Shown piece by piece: positions 6,861 through 15,401 of a DNA stretch of 32,701 bases (the first letter of the stretch is position 1; every line of letters begins with the position of its first letter). Location of the stretch: positions 1 through 32,701 of the forward strand of contig JAUXTH010000105.1 in the NCBI GenBank assembly GCA_030679035.1, given 5' to 3'. This DNA is from Methylobacter sp. Its GTDB lineage: Bacteria; Pseudomonadota; Gammaproteobacteria; Methylococcales; Methylomonadaceae. Both the position numbers and the translations under genes were made by a program. The notes beneath the pieces are model-generated. The model was given only the letters and a program-made list of their open reading frames with translations. It was not told where the DNA came from and ran no database searches.

Positions 6861-9590
6861 TCAGCTCAACTGCCCATGGCACTGTTTATACTTCTTGCCT
6901 GAACCGCATGGGCAAGGATCGTTACGACCCACTTTATTGCCGTCCCTGACAAAGGGTTGTTCTGAAGTTTCTTCGTCCTGTTCAGGTGCAGCAAGCAGCG
7001 ACTCCTCATAAGCATCCAAAGCGGGCGCCTGAGCATGCTCAAAATGCATTTCCTTGGGCACTTGCGCTTGCCTTTGCTGATCAATAGCATCAACATCTTC
7101 TTCCTGCTTGACCTGGACTTTAAACAGGATGCCTATCACTTCATACTTGATATGATCCAACAGAGTGGTAAACATTTCAAACGCTTCGCGCTTGTATTCC
7201 TGCTTGGGATCTTTTTGCGCATAACCTCTAAAATGTATGCCCTGACGCAAATAATCCATCGCCGCCAAATGCTCTTTCCAGCTGTTATCCAGCACTTGCA
7301 GCATCACTGATTTTTCAAAGTGTTGCAGCACTTCCTTGGACATCTGCTGTTCTTTGTCTTTATGGCTTTGCTCCAGAATAGCAATAATGCGCTTACGCAA
7401 TGATTCTTCCTGTAGCGAATGGTCTTCTTCCAGCATCTTACGCACAGGGACTTCGGCGTTAAACTCCTGATGCAGATGTTCTTCCAGACCCTTGGTGTCC
7501 CACTGTTCGACCATGGTTCTTGCAGGGATATACTGGGTAATCACATTATTGACCACGTCTTCGCGTATCGCCGTGATAATGTCGGATATTTCTTCCGCCG
7601 CCATCAGTTCATTACGCTGCGCATAGACCACCTTGCGCTGGTCATTGGCGACATCGTCATAGGCCAGGATTTCTTTACGCACATCGAAGTTGCGGCCTTC
7701 GACCTTGCGCTGGGCGCTTTCAATCGAGCGGGTCACCCAAGGATGCTCAATCGCTTCGCCATTGCCCATGCCTAGTTTCTGCATCAAACTGGCCACGCGA
7801 TCCGATGCAAAAATACGCATCAAATCATCTTGCAGCGACAGGTAAAAACGGGTTGAACCGGGATCGCCCTGACGGCCCGACCGGCCTCTTAACTGGTTGT
7901 CGATACGACGCGACTCATGACGCTCCGAACCGATAACATGCAAACCGCCGGTGGCGATGACTTGCTCATGTCTTTCCAGCCAAGCGCCACGGACTTTATC
8001 CTTATCGGCCTCGCCGGCATCTTCGCCCAATGCCGCCAGTTCCGCTTCCAGATTGCCGCCGAGTACAATATCGGTACCCCGTCCGGCCATGTTGGTGGCG
8101 ATAGTGACCGCACCCGGCATACCGGCTTGCTCAACGATATGGGCTTCACGCTCATGTTGTTTGGCGTTAAGCACTTCATGCTTAACACCAAGCTTGTTCA
8201 ATAATGTAGACAATCGTTCGGAGTTTTCAATCGACGTGGTTCCGACCAACACCGGCTGGCCACGGCTAACGCATTCTTTAATATCATCGGCAACGGCGAC
8301 ATATTTCTCGTCGGTGGTCAAAAACACCACGTCGCCCAAATCCCTACGAATCATGTTGCGATGCGTAGGAATGACCACCACTTCAAGACCGTAAATCTTG
8401 TTCAACTCGAACGCTTCGGTATCTGCCGTACCGGTCATACCGGACAGTTTTTCGTACAAGCGGAAGTAGTTCTGGAAAGTAATCGAGGCCAGCGTCTGGT
8501 TTTCACTTTTAATTTCGACATGCTCTTTGGCTTCAATCGCCTGATGCAAGCCGTCCGACCAGCGCCGTCCCGGCATGATCCGGCCGGTAAACTCATCGAC
8601 GATAATCACTTCATTATTGGCAACGATATAATCAACATCTTTTTTGAATAGAACATGACCCCGCAATGATGCGGTCAGATAATGCATCAAACGAATATTG
8701 GTCGCATCATACAAACTGCTGCCTTCCGCCATCAAACCATGCTCGACCATCAAGTTTTCAACACTCTCATGGCCTGCTTCGGTCAGGTACAGCTGCCGCA
8801 CTTTTTCATCGACCGAATAATCGCCCGGCTCGCCTTCTTTTTCCTGTTTGGTCAGGAATGGAACGATCTTGTTGACTTTGATATAAACTTCAGTGCTTTC
8901 CTCGGTAGCCCCGGAAATAATCAGCGGCGTTCTCGCCTCATCGATAAGGATCGAATCGACCTCATCGACAACAGCAAAGGTCAAATCGCGCTGGACTTTC
9001 TGCTCAAGGCTAAAAGCCATATTGTCACGCAGATAATCAAAACCGAATTCGTTGTTGGTGCCATAGGTAATGTCTGACGCATAAGCCTCGCGCCGTTCAT
9101 CGCTTTCCATCTGGCTGATAATCACACCGGTCGTCAAGCCGAGGAAGCCGTACAGTCGGCCCATCCATTCGGAGTCGCGCTTGGCCAGATAGTCATTAAC
9201 CGTAACAACATGCACGCCGCGCCCTGGCAACGCGTTCAGATAGGCCGCCAAGGTTGCCATCAGGGTTTTACCCTCACCGGTTTTCATTTCGGCAATCTTG
9301 CCGTCATGAAGAATCATGCCGCCGATCAATTGCACATCGAAATGGCGCATGCCGAAAACCCTGGTCGACGCTTCCCTGACTGTTGCAAACGCTTCTGGAA
9401 GCAGATCGTCCAGTTTTTCACCTTGCGCCAAGCGATCACGAAACTCCTGAGTTTTTGCTTTTAACGCATCATCAGATAATTTTTCGTACTCAGAAGCCAG
9501 AGCATTGATCCTTTTGACCAATGATCTTTTCTTCTTTATCAGCCTGTCATTACGGCTTCCTATAACAAATCTAACCAACTTACCCAGCAT
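6861..9590 (-). CDS. secA: Preprotein translocase ATPase SecA
   Basis: SecA is the ATP-driven motor that pushes unfolded preproteins through SecYEG. The 909-residue product is full length. It has the amphipathic N-terminus, Walker [10 protein letters not shown] (about residue 103), the DEAD-like V-V-D-E-V-D-S (about 210), helicase motif [18 protein letters not shown] and [13 protein letters not shown], then the helical scaffold and wing domains. A flexible linker leads to the C-terminal zinc motif ([13 protein letters not shown]) that binds SecB. It is convergent with mrcA and divergent from hypF across only 70 bp. No secM-like ORF precedes it. Confidence 0.98.
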   Translation of the reverse strand: MLGKLVRFVIGSRNDRLIKKKRSLVKRINALASEYEKLSDDALKAKTQEFRDRLAQGEKLDDLLPEAFATVREASTRVFGMRHFDVQLIGGMILHDGKIAEMKTGEGKTLMATLAAYLNALPGRGVHVVTVNDYLAKRDSEWMGRLYGFLGLTTGVIISQMESDERREAYASDITYGTNNEFGFDYLRDNMAFSLEQKVQRDLTFAVVDEVDSILIDEARTPLIISGATEESTEVYIKVNKIVPFLTKQEKEGEPGDYSVDEKVRQLYLTEAGHESVENLMVEHGLMAEGSSLYDATNIRLMHYLTASLRGHVLFKKDVDYIVANNEVIIVDEFTGRIMPGRRWSDGLHQAIEAKEHVEIKSENQTLASITFQNYFRLYEKLSGMTGTADTEAFELNKIYGLEVVVIPTHRNMIRRDLGDVVFLTTDEKYVAVADDIKECVSRGQPVLVGTTSIENSERLSTLLNKLGVKHEVLNAKQHEREAHIVEQAGMPGAVTIATNMAGRGTDIVLGGNLEAELAALGEDAGEADKDKVRGAWLERHEQVIATGGLHVIGSERHESRRIDNQLRGRSGRQGDPGSTRFYLSLQDDLMRIFASDRVASLMQKLGMGNGEAIEHPWVTRSIESAQRKVEGRNFDVRKEILAYDDVANDQRKVVYAQRNELMAAEEISDIITAIREDVVNNVITQYIPARTMVEQWDTKGLEEHLHQEFNAEVPVRKMLEEDHSLQEESLRKRIIAILEQSHKDKEQQMSKEVLQHFEKSVMLQVLDNSWKEHLAAMDYLRQGIHFRGYAQKDPKQEYKREAFEMFTTLLDHIKYEVIGILFKVQVKQEEDVDAIDQQRQAQVPKEMHFEHAQAPALDAYEESLLAAPEQDEETSEQPFVRDGNKVGRNDPCPCGSGKKYKQCHGQLS

Positions 9591-9660
9591 GTTTTTTTCC
9601 GGTATGAATTTAGTAAATGATTGAATAAAACCGTGAGATTATATACCGTCTACTGTTTTA

Positions 9661-12054
9661 GTGACAGTTAAAAACACTCATTATCCCTCGACAAAAGGCC
9701 TTAGCATTAACAAAGAACATTTAAAAATCAATATCGAAGGGTTCGTTCAAGGGCTGGGTTTCCGTCCGTTTATCGTCCGCCTTGCCCGGCAACACCAACA
9801 AAAAGGTGAGGTCGCCAACACCCACAGCGGCGTAACCATCGACATTGAAGGTCGATCCGAACACCAGCAAAACTTTGTTGACGGCCTGCATAACCAGCTG
9901 CCGCCTTTTGCAAAAATCGAATCATTAACCATAACCAAGCTGCCTTTAGCCGACTTTAACGGTTTCCAGGTTAAAGCCAGCCTATCCGACGGCCAACAAT
10001 CGGCCTTTGTGCTGCCCGACATAGCCACCTGCCCGGATTGCATCGGCGATATTTTCGATTCTGGCAGCCGCTACTATCATTACCCGTTTACCAGCTGCTG
10101 CCATTGCGGGCCGCGCTACAGCATCATGACCCGACAACCTTACGACCGCAGCCGAACCGGCATGGCGGCATTCAAACCCTGCCGCGACTGCGAGCAAGAC
10201 TACCACAACATAGACAACCGGCGCTTCCACGCCCAAACCATCGCCTGCCCCAACTGCGGCCCCAGCTTAAGCTTGCTTGATGACTCGGGAAAGCTTTTAA
10301 CCAAAAAGCACGACGCCTTAGTCACTGCAATCGAACAACTACAAAACGGCAAAATCGTCGCAATTAAAGGCATAGGCGGCTATCAACTGCTGGTTGACGC
10401 CACCAACCGGCAAGCCGTCGAGCGTCTCAGACTGCGCAAACACCGCCCGCAAAAACCCTTTGCGTTGATGGTGGCTGATTTGGCGATTGCACAGCAGCTT
10501 TGCATGATCAATACATTGGAACAACAAGCCCTGACTTCTGCCGCCGCGCCTATTGTGCTGTTAAGTCGTCTTGATACGGCTTGTAGGGGCGAATTTATTC
10601 GCCCTGGAGCGAATAAATTCGCCCCTACATCTGCGGTTGCCCCCGGCAGCAACCTGCTCGGCATCATGCTGCCATATTCGCCGTTACACCACCTGCTGCT
10701 GAACAAAGATATTGCCCCGCAACCTTTGTACGCACTGGTCGCCACCAGCGGCAACCGCCAGAATGAGCCCATTTGCATCAATCAGCAACAGGCATTAACA
10801 AGACTTGCAGGTATCGCCGATTATTTCCTGACCCATGACCGGCCCATCCTGCGCCCGCTAGACGATTCCGTGGTGCGGCAAATCAACGACAAAATCACCG
10901 TATTGCGCAGAGCCCGAGGCTACACGCCGCTGCCGATCACATTAAAAACCGCCATGCCCGACACGTTGGCGGTCGGCGGCCAGCTAAAAAACACCGTCGC
11001 GATCAGCCGCGGACAACACATCATTTTAAGCCAGCATTTGGGCGATCTTGATCTGGAAGCAACCCAACAACAATTCCAAGCCACGCTGACGGATTTGCAG
11101 GACTTTTACCAAATCACCCCAACCCGGATCATGCACGACCTGCACGGCGGTTATGCCAGCAGCCGAATTGCCGCCAACCTAGGCAAGACAACCCACCCGG
11201 TGCAGCATCATTACGCCCACGCCCTATCCTGCATGGCCGAACACGAATTGGAGCCTCCCGCATTAGGCATCTGCTGGGACGGTTCGGGCCTCGGTGCCGA
11301 CAACACGCTTTGGGGCGGCGAATTCCTGCTTGTTAACCGGCAGGGCTTTGAACGCTATGCCCACTTTGCCCCGTTTTCATTGCCCGGCGGACACAAAGCC
11401 ATACAGGAACCTAGGCGCGCGGCATTGGGTCTGCTCTACGAGACCTTTGGCGACGACTGCATGGATGCAGGAGGTAGAGCAATGCATGGAGCAATTGCCG
11501 AAAGCGCATTTACTCGCCCAGACCTGCCCTTTTCCGCGCAGGAATTAAAACTATTGCAATCGGCCTTAAGCCGTCAACTCAACTGCCCGCGCACCACCAG
11601 CGTTGGCCGATTATTTGATGCCGTCGCCAGCTTATTGAAACTATGCCATATCAATGACTATGAAGGCCAAGCGGCAATGGCGCTGGAAATGAGTGCCACA
11701 ACAAGCGCATCAGACCTGCATTATGACTTCCACATCCAGCAAAAAACGCCTATCGTCATCGACTGGAAAATCACCCTGGAACAGCTCATGGACGATATAC
11801 AGCACAGCCCGATTGAATTAATCGCCGCCAAGTTTCACAACACCCTGGCCGAAATCATCTTGGCCGTAGCCCTGCGGGCCGAACAAAAAACCGTAATTCT
11901 GAGCGGCGGCTGCTTTCAAAATGCCTGTCTCACGGCGAAATCTGCCCATAAATTAAAGATCGCAGGTTTTGAGGTATACTGCCACGAAAAGATACCCCCT
12001 AACGACGGCGGACTGGCTCTCGGCCAGTTGTACGCCGCAAAATATATTGGATGA
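9661..12054 (+). CDS. hypF: Carbamoyltransferase HypF, hydrogenase maturation
   Basis: HypF uses carbamoyl phosphate and ATP to carbamoylate the C-terminal Cys of HypE, the first step of cyanide-ligand synthesis for [NiFe]-hydrogenase. Domains in order: acylphosphatase-like (about residues 20-110, with G-F-V-Q-G-L-G-F-R-P), two zinc fingers (C-P-D-C...C-C-H-C and C-R-D-C...C-P-N-C, about 122-200), YrdC-like (about 225-425) and Kae1-like (about 440-797, with H-H-Y-A-H near 517). The 797 residues are somewhat long because two 16-codon repeats are inserted in frame: a palindrome at 10582-10629 (residues about 308-323) and another 48-bp element at 11453-11500 (about 598-614). Both lie between conserved blocks. 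The GTG at 9661 has no good ribosome site, so the true start could be slightly downstream. Confidence 0.95.
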   Translation: MTVKNTHYPSTKGLSINKEHLKINIEGFVQGLGFRPFIVRLARQHQQKGEVANTHSGVTIDIEGRSEHQQNFVDGLHNQLPPFAKIESLTITKLPLADFNGFQVKASLSDGQQSAFVLPDIATCPDCIGDIFDSGSRYYHYPFTSCCHCGPRYSIMTRQPYDRSRTGMAAFKPCRDCEQDYHNIDNRRFHAQTIACPNCGPSLSLLDDSGKLLTKKHDALVTAIEQLQNGKIVAIKGIGGYQLLVDATNRQAVERLRLRKHRPQKPFALMVADLAIAQQLCMINTLEQQALTSAAAPIVLLSRLDTACRGEFIRPGANKFAPTSAVAPGSNLLGIMLPYSPLHHLLLNKDIAPQPLYALVATSGNRQNEPICINQQQALTRLAGIADYFLTHDRPILRPLDDSVVRQINDKITVLRRARGYTPLPITLKTAMPDTLAVGGQLKNTVAISRGQHIILSQHLGDLDLEATQQQFQATLTDLQDFYQITPTRIMHDLHGGYASSRIAANLGKTTHPVQHHYAHALSCMAEHELEPPALGICWDGSGLGADNTLWGGEFLLVNRQGFERYAHFAPFSLPGGHKAIQEPRRAALGLLYETFGDDCMDAGGRAMHGAIAESAFTRPDLPFSAQELKLLQSALSRQLNCPRTTSVGRLFDAVASLLKLCHINDYEGQAAMALEMSATTSASDLHYDFHIQQKTPIVIDWKITLEQLMDDIQHSPIELIAAKFHNTLAEIILAVALRAEQKTVILSGGCFQNACLTAKSAHKLKIAGFEVYCHEKIPPNDGGLALGQLYAAKYIG
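10582..10629. repeat. Palindromic element (family A) in frame inside hypF
   Basis: Two perfectly complementary 21-base arms (10582-10602 and 10609-10629) surround a CCTGGA loop. The 48-bp element is 16 codons long and lies in the YrdC-like region just before the conserved V-A-P-G-S-N segment, leaving the frame intact. Confidence 0.88.
11453..11500. repeat. 48-bp family B element in frame inside hypF
   Basis: This matches the reverse complement of 4151-4198 at 46 of 48 positions, starting ACGACTGCATGGATGCAG and ending GGAGCAATTGCCG. It adds 16 codons (about residues 598-614) to the Kae1-like domain of HypF, in a variable stretch between conserved blocks. Confidence 0.85.
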
Positions 12055-12057
12055 CTT

Positions 12058-12303
12058 ATGTGCCTAGCCATACCCGGACAGATTATCAGCCTGTCTGATC
12101 ACAGCGACCCGCTTGCACGTACCGGGCGCATCAACTTTTCCGGCATCGGCAAAGACGTCAGCCTGGCCTATGTGCCGGAAGCCGACATCAATGATTATGT
12201 GATCGTTCATGCCGGCTTCGCGCTGTCCGTCCTGGATGAAGCCGAGGCATTAGCCAGCCTGCAAGCGTTCCGGGATTTAGCGGATTTCGAGAGCAAGCTA
12301 TGA
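12058..12303 (+). CDS. hypC: Hydrogenase maturation chaperone HypC
   Basis: HypC is a small chaperone that, with HypD, carries the iron on which CN and CO ligands are assembled and delivers it to the hydrogenase large subunit. The 81-residue product begins M-C-L-A-I-P-G-Q-I; the Cys at position 2 is the essential iron/HypD-binding residue after removal of Met. The OB-fold body ends with the usual helix (D-E-A-E-A). The start lies 3 bp after the hypF stop, which indicates one transcript. A gap of 283 bp with a repeat separates it from hypD. Confidence 0.96.
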   Translation: MCLAIPGQIISLSDHSDPLARTGRINFSGIGKDVSLAYVPEADINDYVIVHAGFALSVLDEAEALASLQAFRDLADFESKL

Positions 12304-12399
12304 CCACAAGCAGAATCTAAAAAATATTTACCACAGAGGGCACGAAGAAAACAATCCTATTAGTAACCACCCCAGTTCCTACACCCGATCCGCTCTAAC

Positions 12400-12453
12400 T
12401 GTTCAAAGCAAGCTTTGAACACCGGCATTGAAGGAGTCCAAAGCTTGCTTTGG
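12400..12453. repeat. Family D palindromic repeat in the hypC-hypD gap
   Basis: GTTCAAAGCAAGCTTTGAAC (12400-12419) is self-complementary around its centre, and CCAAAGCTTGCTTTGG follows at 12437-12452. The same pair occurs in inverted orientation at 19741-19802. A CCACAGAGGGCACGAAG tract at 12331-12347, also reminiscent of dispersed repeats, lies in the same 283-bp gap. The hypC-hypD transcript would carry this hairpin pair and may be attenuated by it. Confidence 0.7.
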
Positions 12454-12586
12454 TCATGCAAAAACAAACCCTAAGGTTGAATAGTTACAAAATGAATTCT
12501 TTCAGAGTCTCAGGAAAATCCTATATGACAAATTTGTCAGGAACAACAAGCAGCACGCCGAAGGGTGCAGGACAGGAGAGTCCCGC

Positions 12587-13681
12587 ATGAACTATCTTGA
12601 TGATTTTCGCGACCCGGCGACCGCAAAAAAAATAGCCGCCGCGATAAAAGCCATCACCACCCAGCCGTGGAACATCATGGAAGTATGCGGGGGCCAGACC
12701 CACAGCATCATTAAATATGGTATCGATCAGCTACTACCTGACCAAGTCAACCTGATCCACGGCCCCGGCTGCCCGGTTTGCGTCACGCCGCTGGCTTATA
12801 TCGACAAGGCGCTGGCGATTGCCGCGCAACCCAATGTGATTTTCTGCTCTTTCGGCGACATGCTGCGCGTCCCCGGCTCGCACCACGACCTGCTCAGCCT
12901 GAAAGCGCAGGGCGCGGACATTCGCATCGTCTATTCGCCGATCGATGCGCTAAATATCGCCAAGACCAATCCCGACAAACAGGTGGTCTTTTTCGGCGTC
13001 GGCTTTGAAACCACCGCACCGACCACAGCCCTGGCCGCCTATCAGGCCAAACAGCAACAGCTGGACAACTTCTCGCTGCTGATTTGCCATGTCCGCGTGC
13101 CGCCGGTCATGCAGGCGCTGCTCGACTCGCCCGGCAACCAGGTTCAGGGATTTTTGGGCGCAGGCCACGTCTGCTCGATTATGGGCTACCACGAATATCT
13201 GCCGCTGTCGGCTCACTATAAAATCCCTATCGTGATCACCGGTTTCGAGCCGGTCGATATTCTGCACGGCCTGTACCTGTGCATCAAACAACTGGAAGAA
13301 CATCGTTACCAGGTTGAAAACGAATACAGCCGCGCGGTCAAGGAGCAAGGCAATCAGCCCGCGCAACAATTGATAAGCCAGGTGTTCGACGTCGTCGACA
13401 GAAGCTGGCGCGGCCTCGGTGAAATCCCCGCCAGCGGCTGGGCTCTCAATGCCGACTACGACGCCTGGAATGCCGAACAGCGTTTTGCGGTCACCGCCAT
13501 CAACACCCTGGAACCTGCCGCCTGCCGCAGCGGCGAAGTATTGCAAGGCCTGATCAAGCCCGCACAATGCGCCGAGTTCGGCACGGCCTGCACACCGGAA
13601 CATCCGCTGGGCGCCACCATGGTTTCATCCGAAGGCGCATGCGCCGCCTATTACCGCTACCGTCGTCACCAACATGTCTGA
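12587..13681 (+). CDS. hypD: Hydrogenase maturation scaffold HypD
   Basis: HypD carries a [4Fe-4S] cluster and is the scaffold, together with HypC, on which Fe(CN)2CO is built. The 364-residue product contains the diagnostic motifs: E-V-C-G-G-Q-T-H-S (about residues 27-35), [10 protein letters not shown] (about 60-69) with the redox Cys pair, the central G-F-E-T-T-A-P-T-T segment, and the C-terminal cluster-binding Cys residues ([21 protein letters not shown]). An AGGAGA ribosome site precedes the ATG at 12587. It overlaps hypE by 8 bp, so their translation is likely coupled. Confidence 0.97.
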   Translation: MNYLDDFRDPATAKKIAAAIKAITTQPWNIMEVCGGQTHSIIKYGIDQLLPDQVNLIHGPGCPVCVTPLAYIDKALAIAAQPNVIFCSFGDMLRVPGSHHDLLSLKAQGADIRIVYSPIDALNIAKTNPDKQVVFFGVGFETTAPTTALAAYQAKQQQLDNFSLLICHVRVPPVMQALLDSPGNQVQGFLGAGHVCSIMGYHEYLPLSAHYKIPIVITGFEPVDILHGLYLCIKQLEEHRYQVENEYSRAVKEQGNQPAQQLISQVFDVVDRSWRGLGEIPASGWALNADYDAWNAEQRFAVTAINTLEPAACRSGEVLQGLIKPAQCAEFGTACTPEHPLGATMVSSEGACAAYYRYRRHQHV

Positions 13682-14720
13682 TTTGAAACTGAACTGCCCC
13701 CTGCCCCTGCAATACGAACAAATCGTCATGGCCCATGGCGGCGGCGGCCGCCTGATGCAGCAACTGCTCGACAGCGTGATCCAGCCGGTATTTAGCAATC
13801 CGCTGCTGAACCAGAAACACGACAGCGCCGTGTTGAATATCAACGGCTCCAGGCTGGCCTTTACCACCGATTCCTATGTCGTAAAGCCGCTGTTTTTTTC
13901 CGGCGGCGACATCGGCAAGATGGCGGTCTGCGGGACGTTGAACGACTTAGCCATGAGCGGCGCCTTACCCTTATACCTGAGTTGCGCACTGATTATTGAA
14001 GAAGGTTTCGCGATTAAAGACCTGCAACGCATCGTCGAATCCATGCAGCAAACCGCGCAACAGGCTGGGGTGCTGATCGTGACCGGCGACACCAAAGTGG
14101 TCGATCACGGCAGCGGCGACGGCGTTTACATCAATACCGCGGGCATCGGCCTGCTCGACGAACACGTCAATGTCTCGCCCGCCCAAATTCAGGTCGGCGA
14201 CAGCATCATCATCAACAGCGACATAGCGCGGCACGGCATCGCGATCATGCTGGAGCGCGAAGGCATCAACTTCGAAAGCAGCATAGCCAGCGACTGCGCC
14301 GACCTGTCCGGCCTGGTTCAGGATTTGCTTAAAGCCGGAATTGACATCCGCTGCATGCGCGACTTGACCCGCGGAGGCCTGGCCAGCGGCTTGATAGAAC
14401 TGGCCACCACCTCGCATCATGCAATCGAAATCAACGAAACGGCACTGCCGATACACCAGGACGTCAACAGCGCCTGTGAAATTTTAGGCTTCGATCCGCT
14501 GTACATCGCCAACGAAGGCTGCTTTGCGCTGTTTGTGCCTGAGGCGCAAACAGCGCTGGCCTTGAGCACGTTGCACAGGCATCCGTTGGGCCAACAGGCC
14601 TGCCAAATCGGCAAGGTCAAAGCGACGCACCCGAAAGGCACTGTTACCCTGCAAACCGCAATGGGCATCAACCGGGTTCTGGATTTATTGAGCGGGGAGC
14701 AGCTGCCGAGGATATGTTGA
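13674..14720 (+). CDS. hypE: Hydrogenase maturation enzyme HypE (thiocyanate-forming dehydratase)
   Basis: HypE dehydrates the carbamoyl group placed on its C-terminal Cys by HypF, giving a thiocyanate that donates CN to iron on HypCD. The 348 residues have the PurM-like/AIR-synthase fold: M-A-H-G-G-G-G-R near the start, [32 protein letters not shown] and D-L-T-R-G-G-L-A. It ends with the hallmark P-R-I-C, so the modified Cys is the very last residue. The start overlaps hypD by 8 bp. It is the last gene of the hypFCDE run; no hypA, hypB or structural hydrogenase gene follows. Confidence 0.97.
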   Translation: MSDLKLNCPLPLQYEQIVMAHGGGGRLMQQLLDSVIQPVFSNPLLNQKHDSAVLNINGSRLAFTTDSYVVKPLFFSGGDIGKMAVCGTLNDLAMSGALPLYLSCALIIEEGFAIKDLQRIVESMQQTAQQAGVLIVTGDTKVVDHGSGDGVYINTAGIGLLDEHVNVSPAQIQVGDSIIINSDIARHGIAIMLEREGINFESSIASDCADLSGLVQDLLKAGIDIRCMRDLTRGGLASGLIELATTSHHAIEINETALPIHQDVNSACEILGFDPLYIANEGCFALFVPEAQTALALSTLHRHPLGQQACQIGKVKATHPKGTVTLQTAMGINRVLDLLSGEQLPRIC

Positions 14721-14764
14721 TAAGTTTTAACATAGTAGGCACAGCGAGTTTCTACGGGATTACC

Positions 14765-14790
14765 ATGCTAAACAGAATGCTGCTTAGCAT
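14765..14790. terminator. Hairpin between convergent hypE and brnA
   Basis: ATGCTAA (14765-14771) pairs with TTAGCAT (14784-14790), and CAG/CTG extends the stem after a mismatch, with an AATG loop. It overlaps the brnA stop codon and sits in the convergent gap with hypE. There is no U-tract, so a terminator role rests on position only. Confidence 0.3.
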
Positions 14791-15001
14791 AGGCATCTAT
14801 TAAGTTTCTTAACATGCGCTGATAGGATACCCGCTCACGCTGTGCCTGCTCCTTGAAAAAATTAAGACTGCTTTGTGTTAATTCAAGTGTAATTTTTACA
14901 GTCGCATCCCGTTTTACCAACTCGGAAGGAGGCGGTAAAAAATCGGCAACTCTTTCGCCCATCGCAAGCGGCTCATCAGTGTAAATTGTTTTCTTGCTCA
15001 T
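14768..15001 (-). CDS. brnA: BrnA-like antitoxin of a type II toxin-antitoxin pair
   Basis: The 77-residue product fits BrnA antitoxins: an N-terminal toxin-binding arm (S-K-K-T-I-Y-T-D-E-P) and a C-terminal ribbon-helix-helix-like segment starting V-K-I-T-L-E-L, continuing through a helix with Y-Q-R-M-L-R-N-L-I-D-A-Y. Such antitoxins neutralise the BrnT RNase and repress their own operon. I start it at the ATG 15001 rather than an upstream ATG inside brnT at 15037, because the resulting length and arm match the family. The gene overlaps the 3' end of brnT by 26 bp in the usual toxin-first order. Confidence 0.85.
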   Translation of the reverse strand: MSKKTIYTDEPLAMGERVADFLPPPSELVKRDATVKITLELTQSSLNFFKEQAQRERVSYQRMLRNLIDAYAKQHSV

Positions 15002-15263
15002 AACGTTTTTTTCCTTGTCGCCAGAACCCCGCGCCAAAAATACGGATTTTCTTACGACGATAACAAAATCTGACTGTTAAAACCGAATCGTCTACCAGAC
15101 CAAGGCAAAAAAAGCGCTCTTCATTCTGTTCATGCTCTAAATCACGAATGATAACCCTGTTCAGATCATCGAATGCAGCTTGAGCGAATTCAAAAGAAAC
15201 ACCATGTTTTAATTGATTGCTTTGGTTTTTGTTTTCATCCCATTCAAAACTAGACTTACTCAT
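14976..15263 (-). CDS. brnT: BrnT-family (DUF497) ribonuclease toxin
   Basis: BrnT toxins are small RelE-fold ribonucleases that arrest translation. The 95-residue product has the family signature F-E-W-D-E-N-K-N-x-x-N-x-x-K-H-G-V-S-F-E-x-A, then F-D-D, E-E-R-F near residue 49, and a C-terminal I-R-I-F-G-A-G-x-W-R-x-G-K-K-x-Y-E. That ending is the variant in which the S-A-R motif of the Brucella type is replaced, which I have seen in other DUF497 proteins, so it does not by itself mean inactivation. An AGGAG ribosome site precedes the ATG at 15263. The antitoxin gene follows with overlap. Confidence 0.87.
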   Translation of the reverse strand: MSKSSFEWDENKNQSNQLKHGVSFEFAQAAFDDLNRVIIRDLEHEQNEERFFCLGLVDDSVLTVRFCYRRKKIRIFGAGFWRQGKKRYEQENNLH

Positions 15264-15335
15264 TTATACAACTCCTGTTATAAAACTTCCTGCTTGGCAC
15301 CCCTCGAACAACCAAGCACTCGATCTCTTAGGCTA

Positions 15336-15353
15336 CCCATATTTTTATATGGG
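15336..15353. other. Perfect inverted repeat upstream of brnT
   Basis: CCCATAT (15336-15342) and ATATGGG (15347-15353) form a perfect 7-bp stem with a TTTT loop, 83 bp before the brnT start and 49 bp after the stop of the M50-family gene. It could be a BrnA operator in the brnTA promoter or the 3' hairpin of the export operon. No U-tract follows on either strand. Confidence 0.35.
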
Positions 15354-15401
15354 CAATTCTACACCAATTTACTCTTTAATCAACCAAGCTCCGGTTTACG
15401 C

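Noticed and set aside
12950-13603. 217-codon minus-strand frame over hypD
   Set aside because: It lies fully antisense to hypD, whose motifs are unambiguous; long antisense frames are common in GC-rich genes.
14976-15263. BrnT C-terminus read as frameshifted or inactive
   Set aside because: The I-R-I-F-G-A-G-x-W-R-x-G-K-K ending is a recurrent DUF497 variant and the overlap with brnA is normal, so there is no sign of a frameshift.
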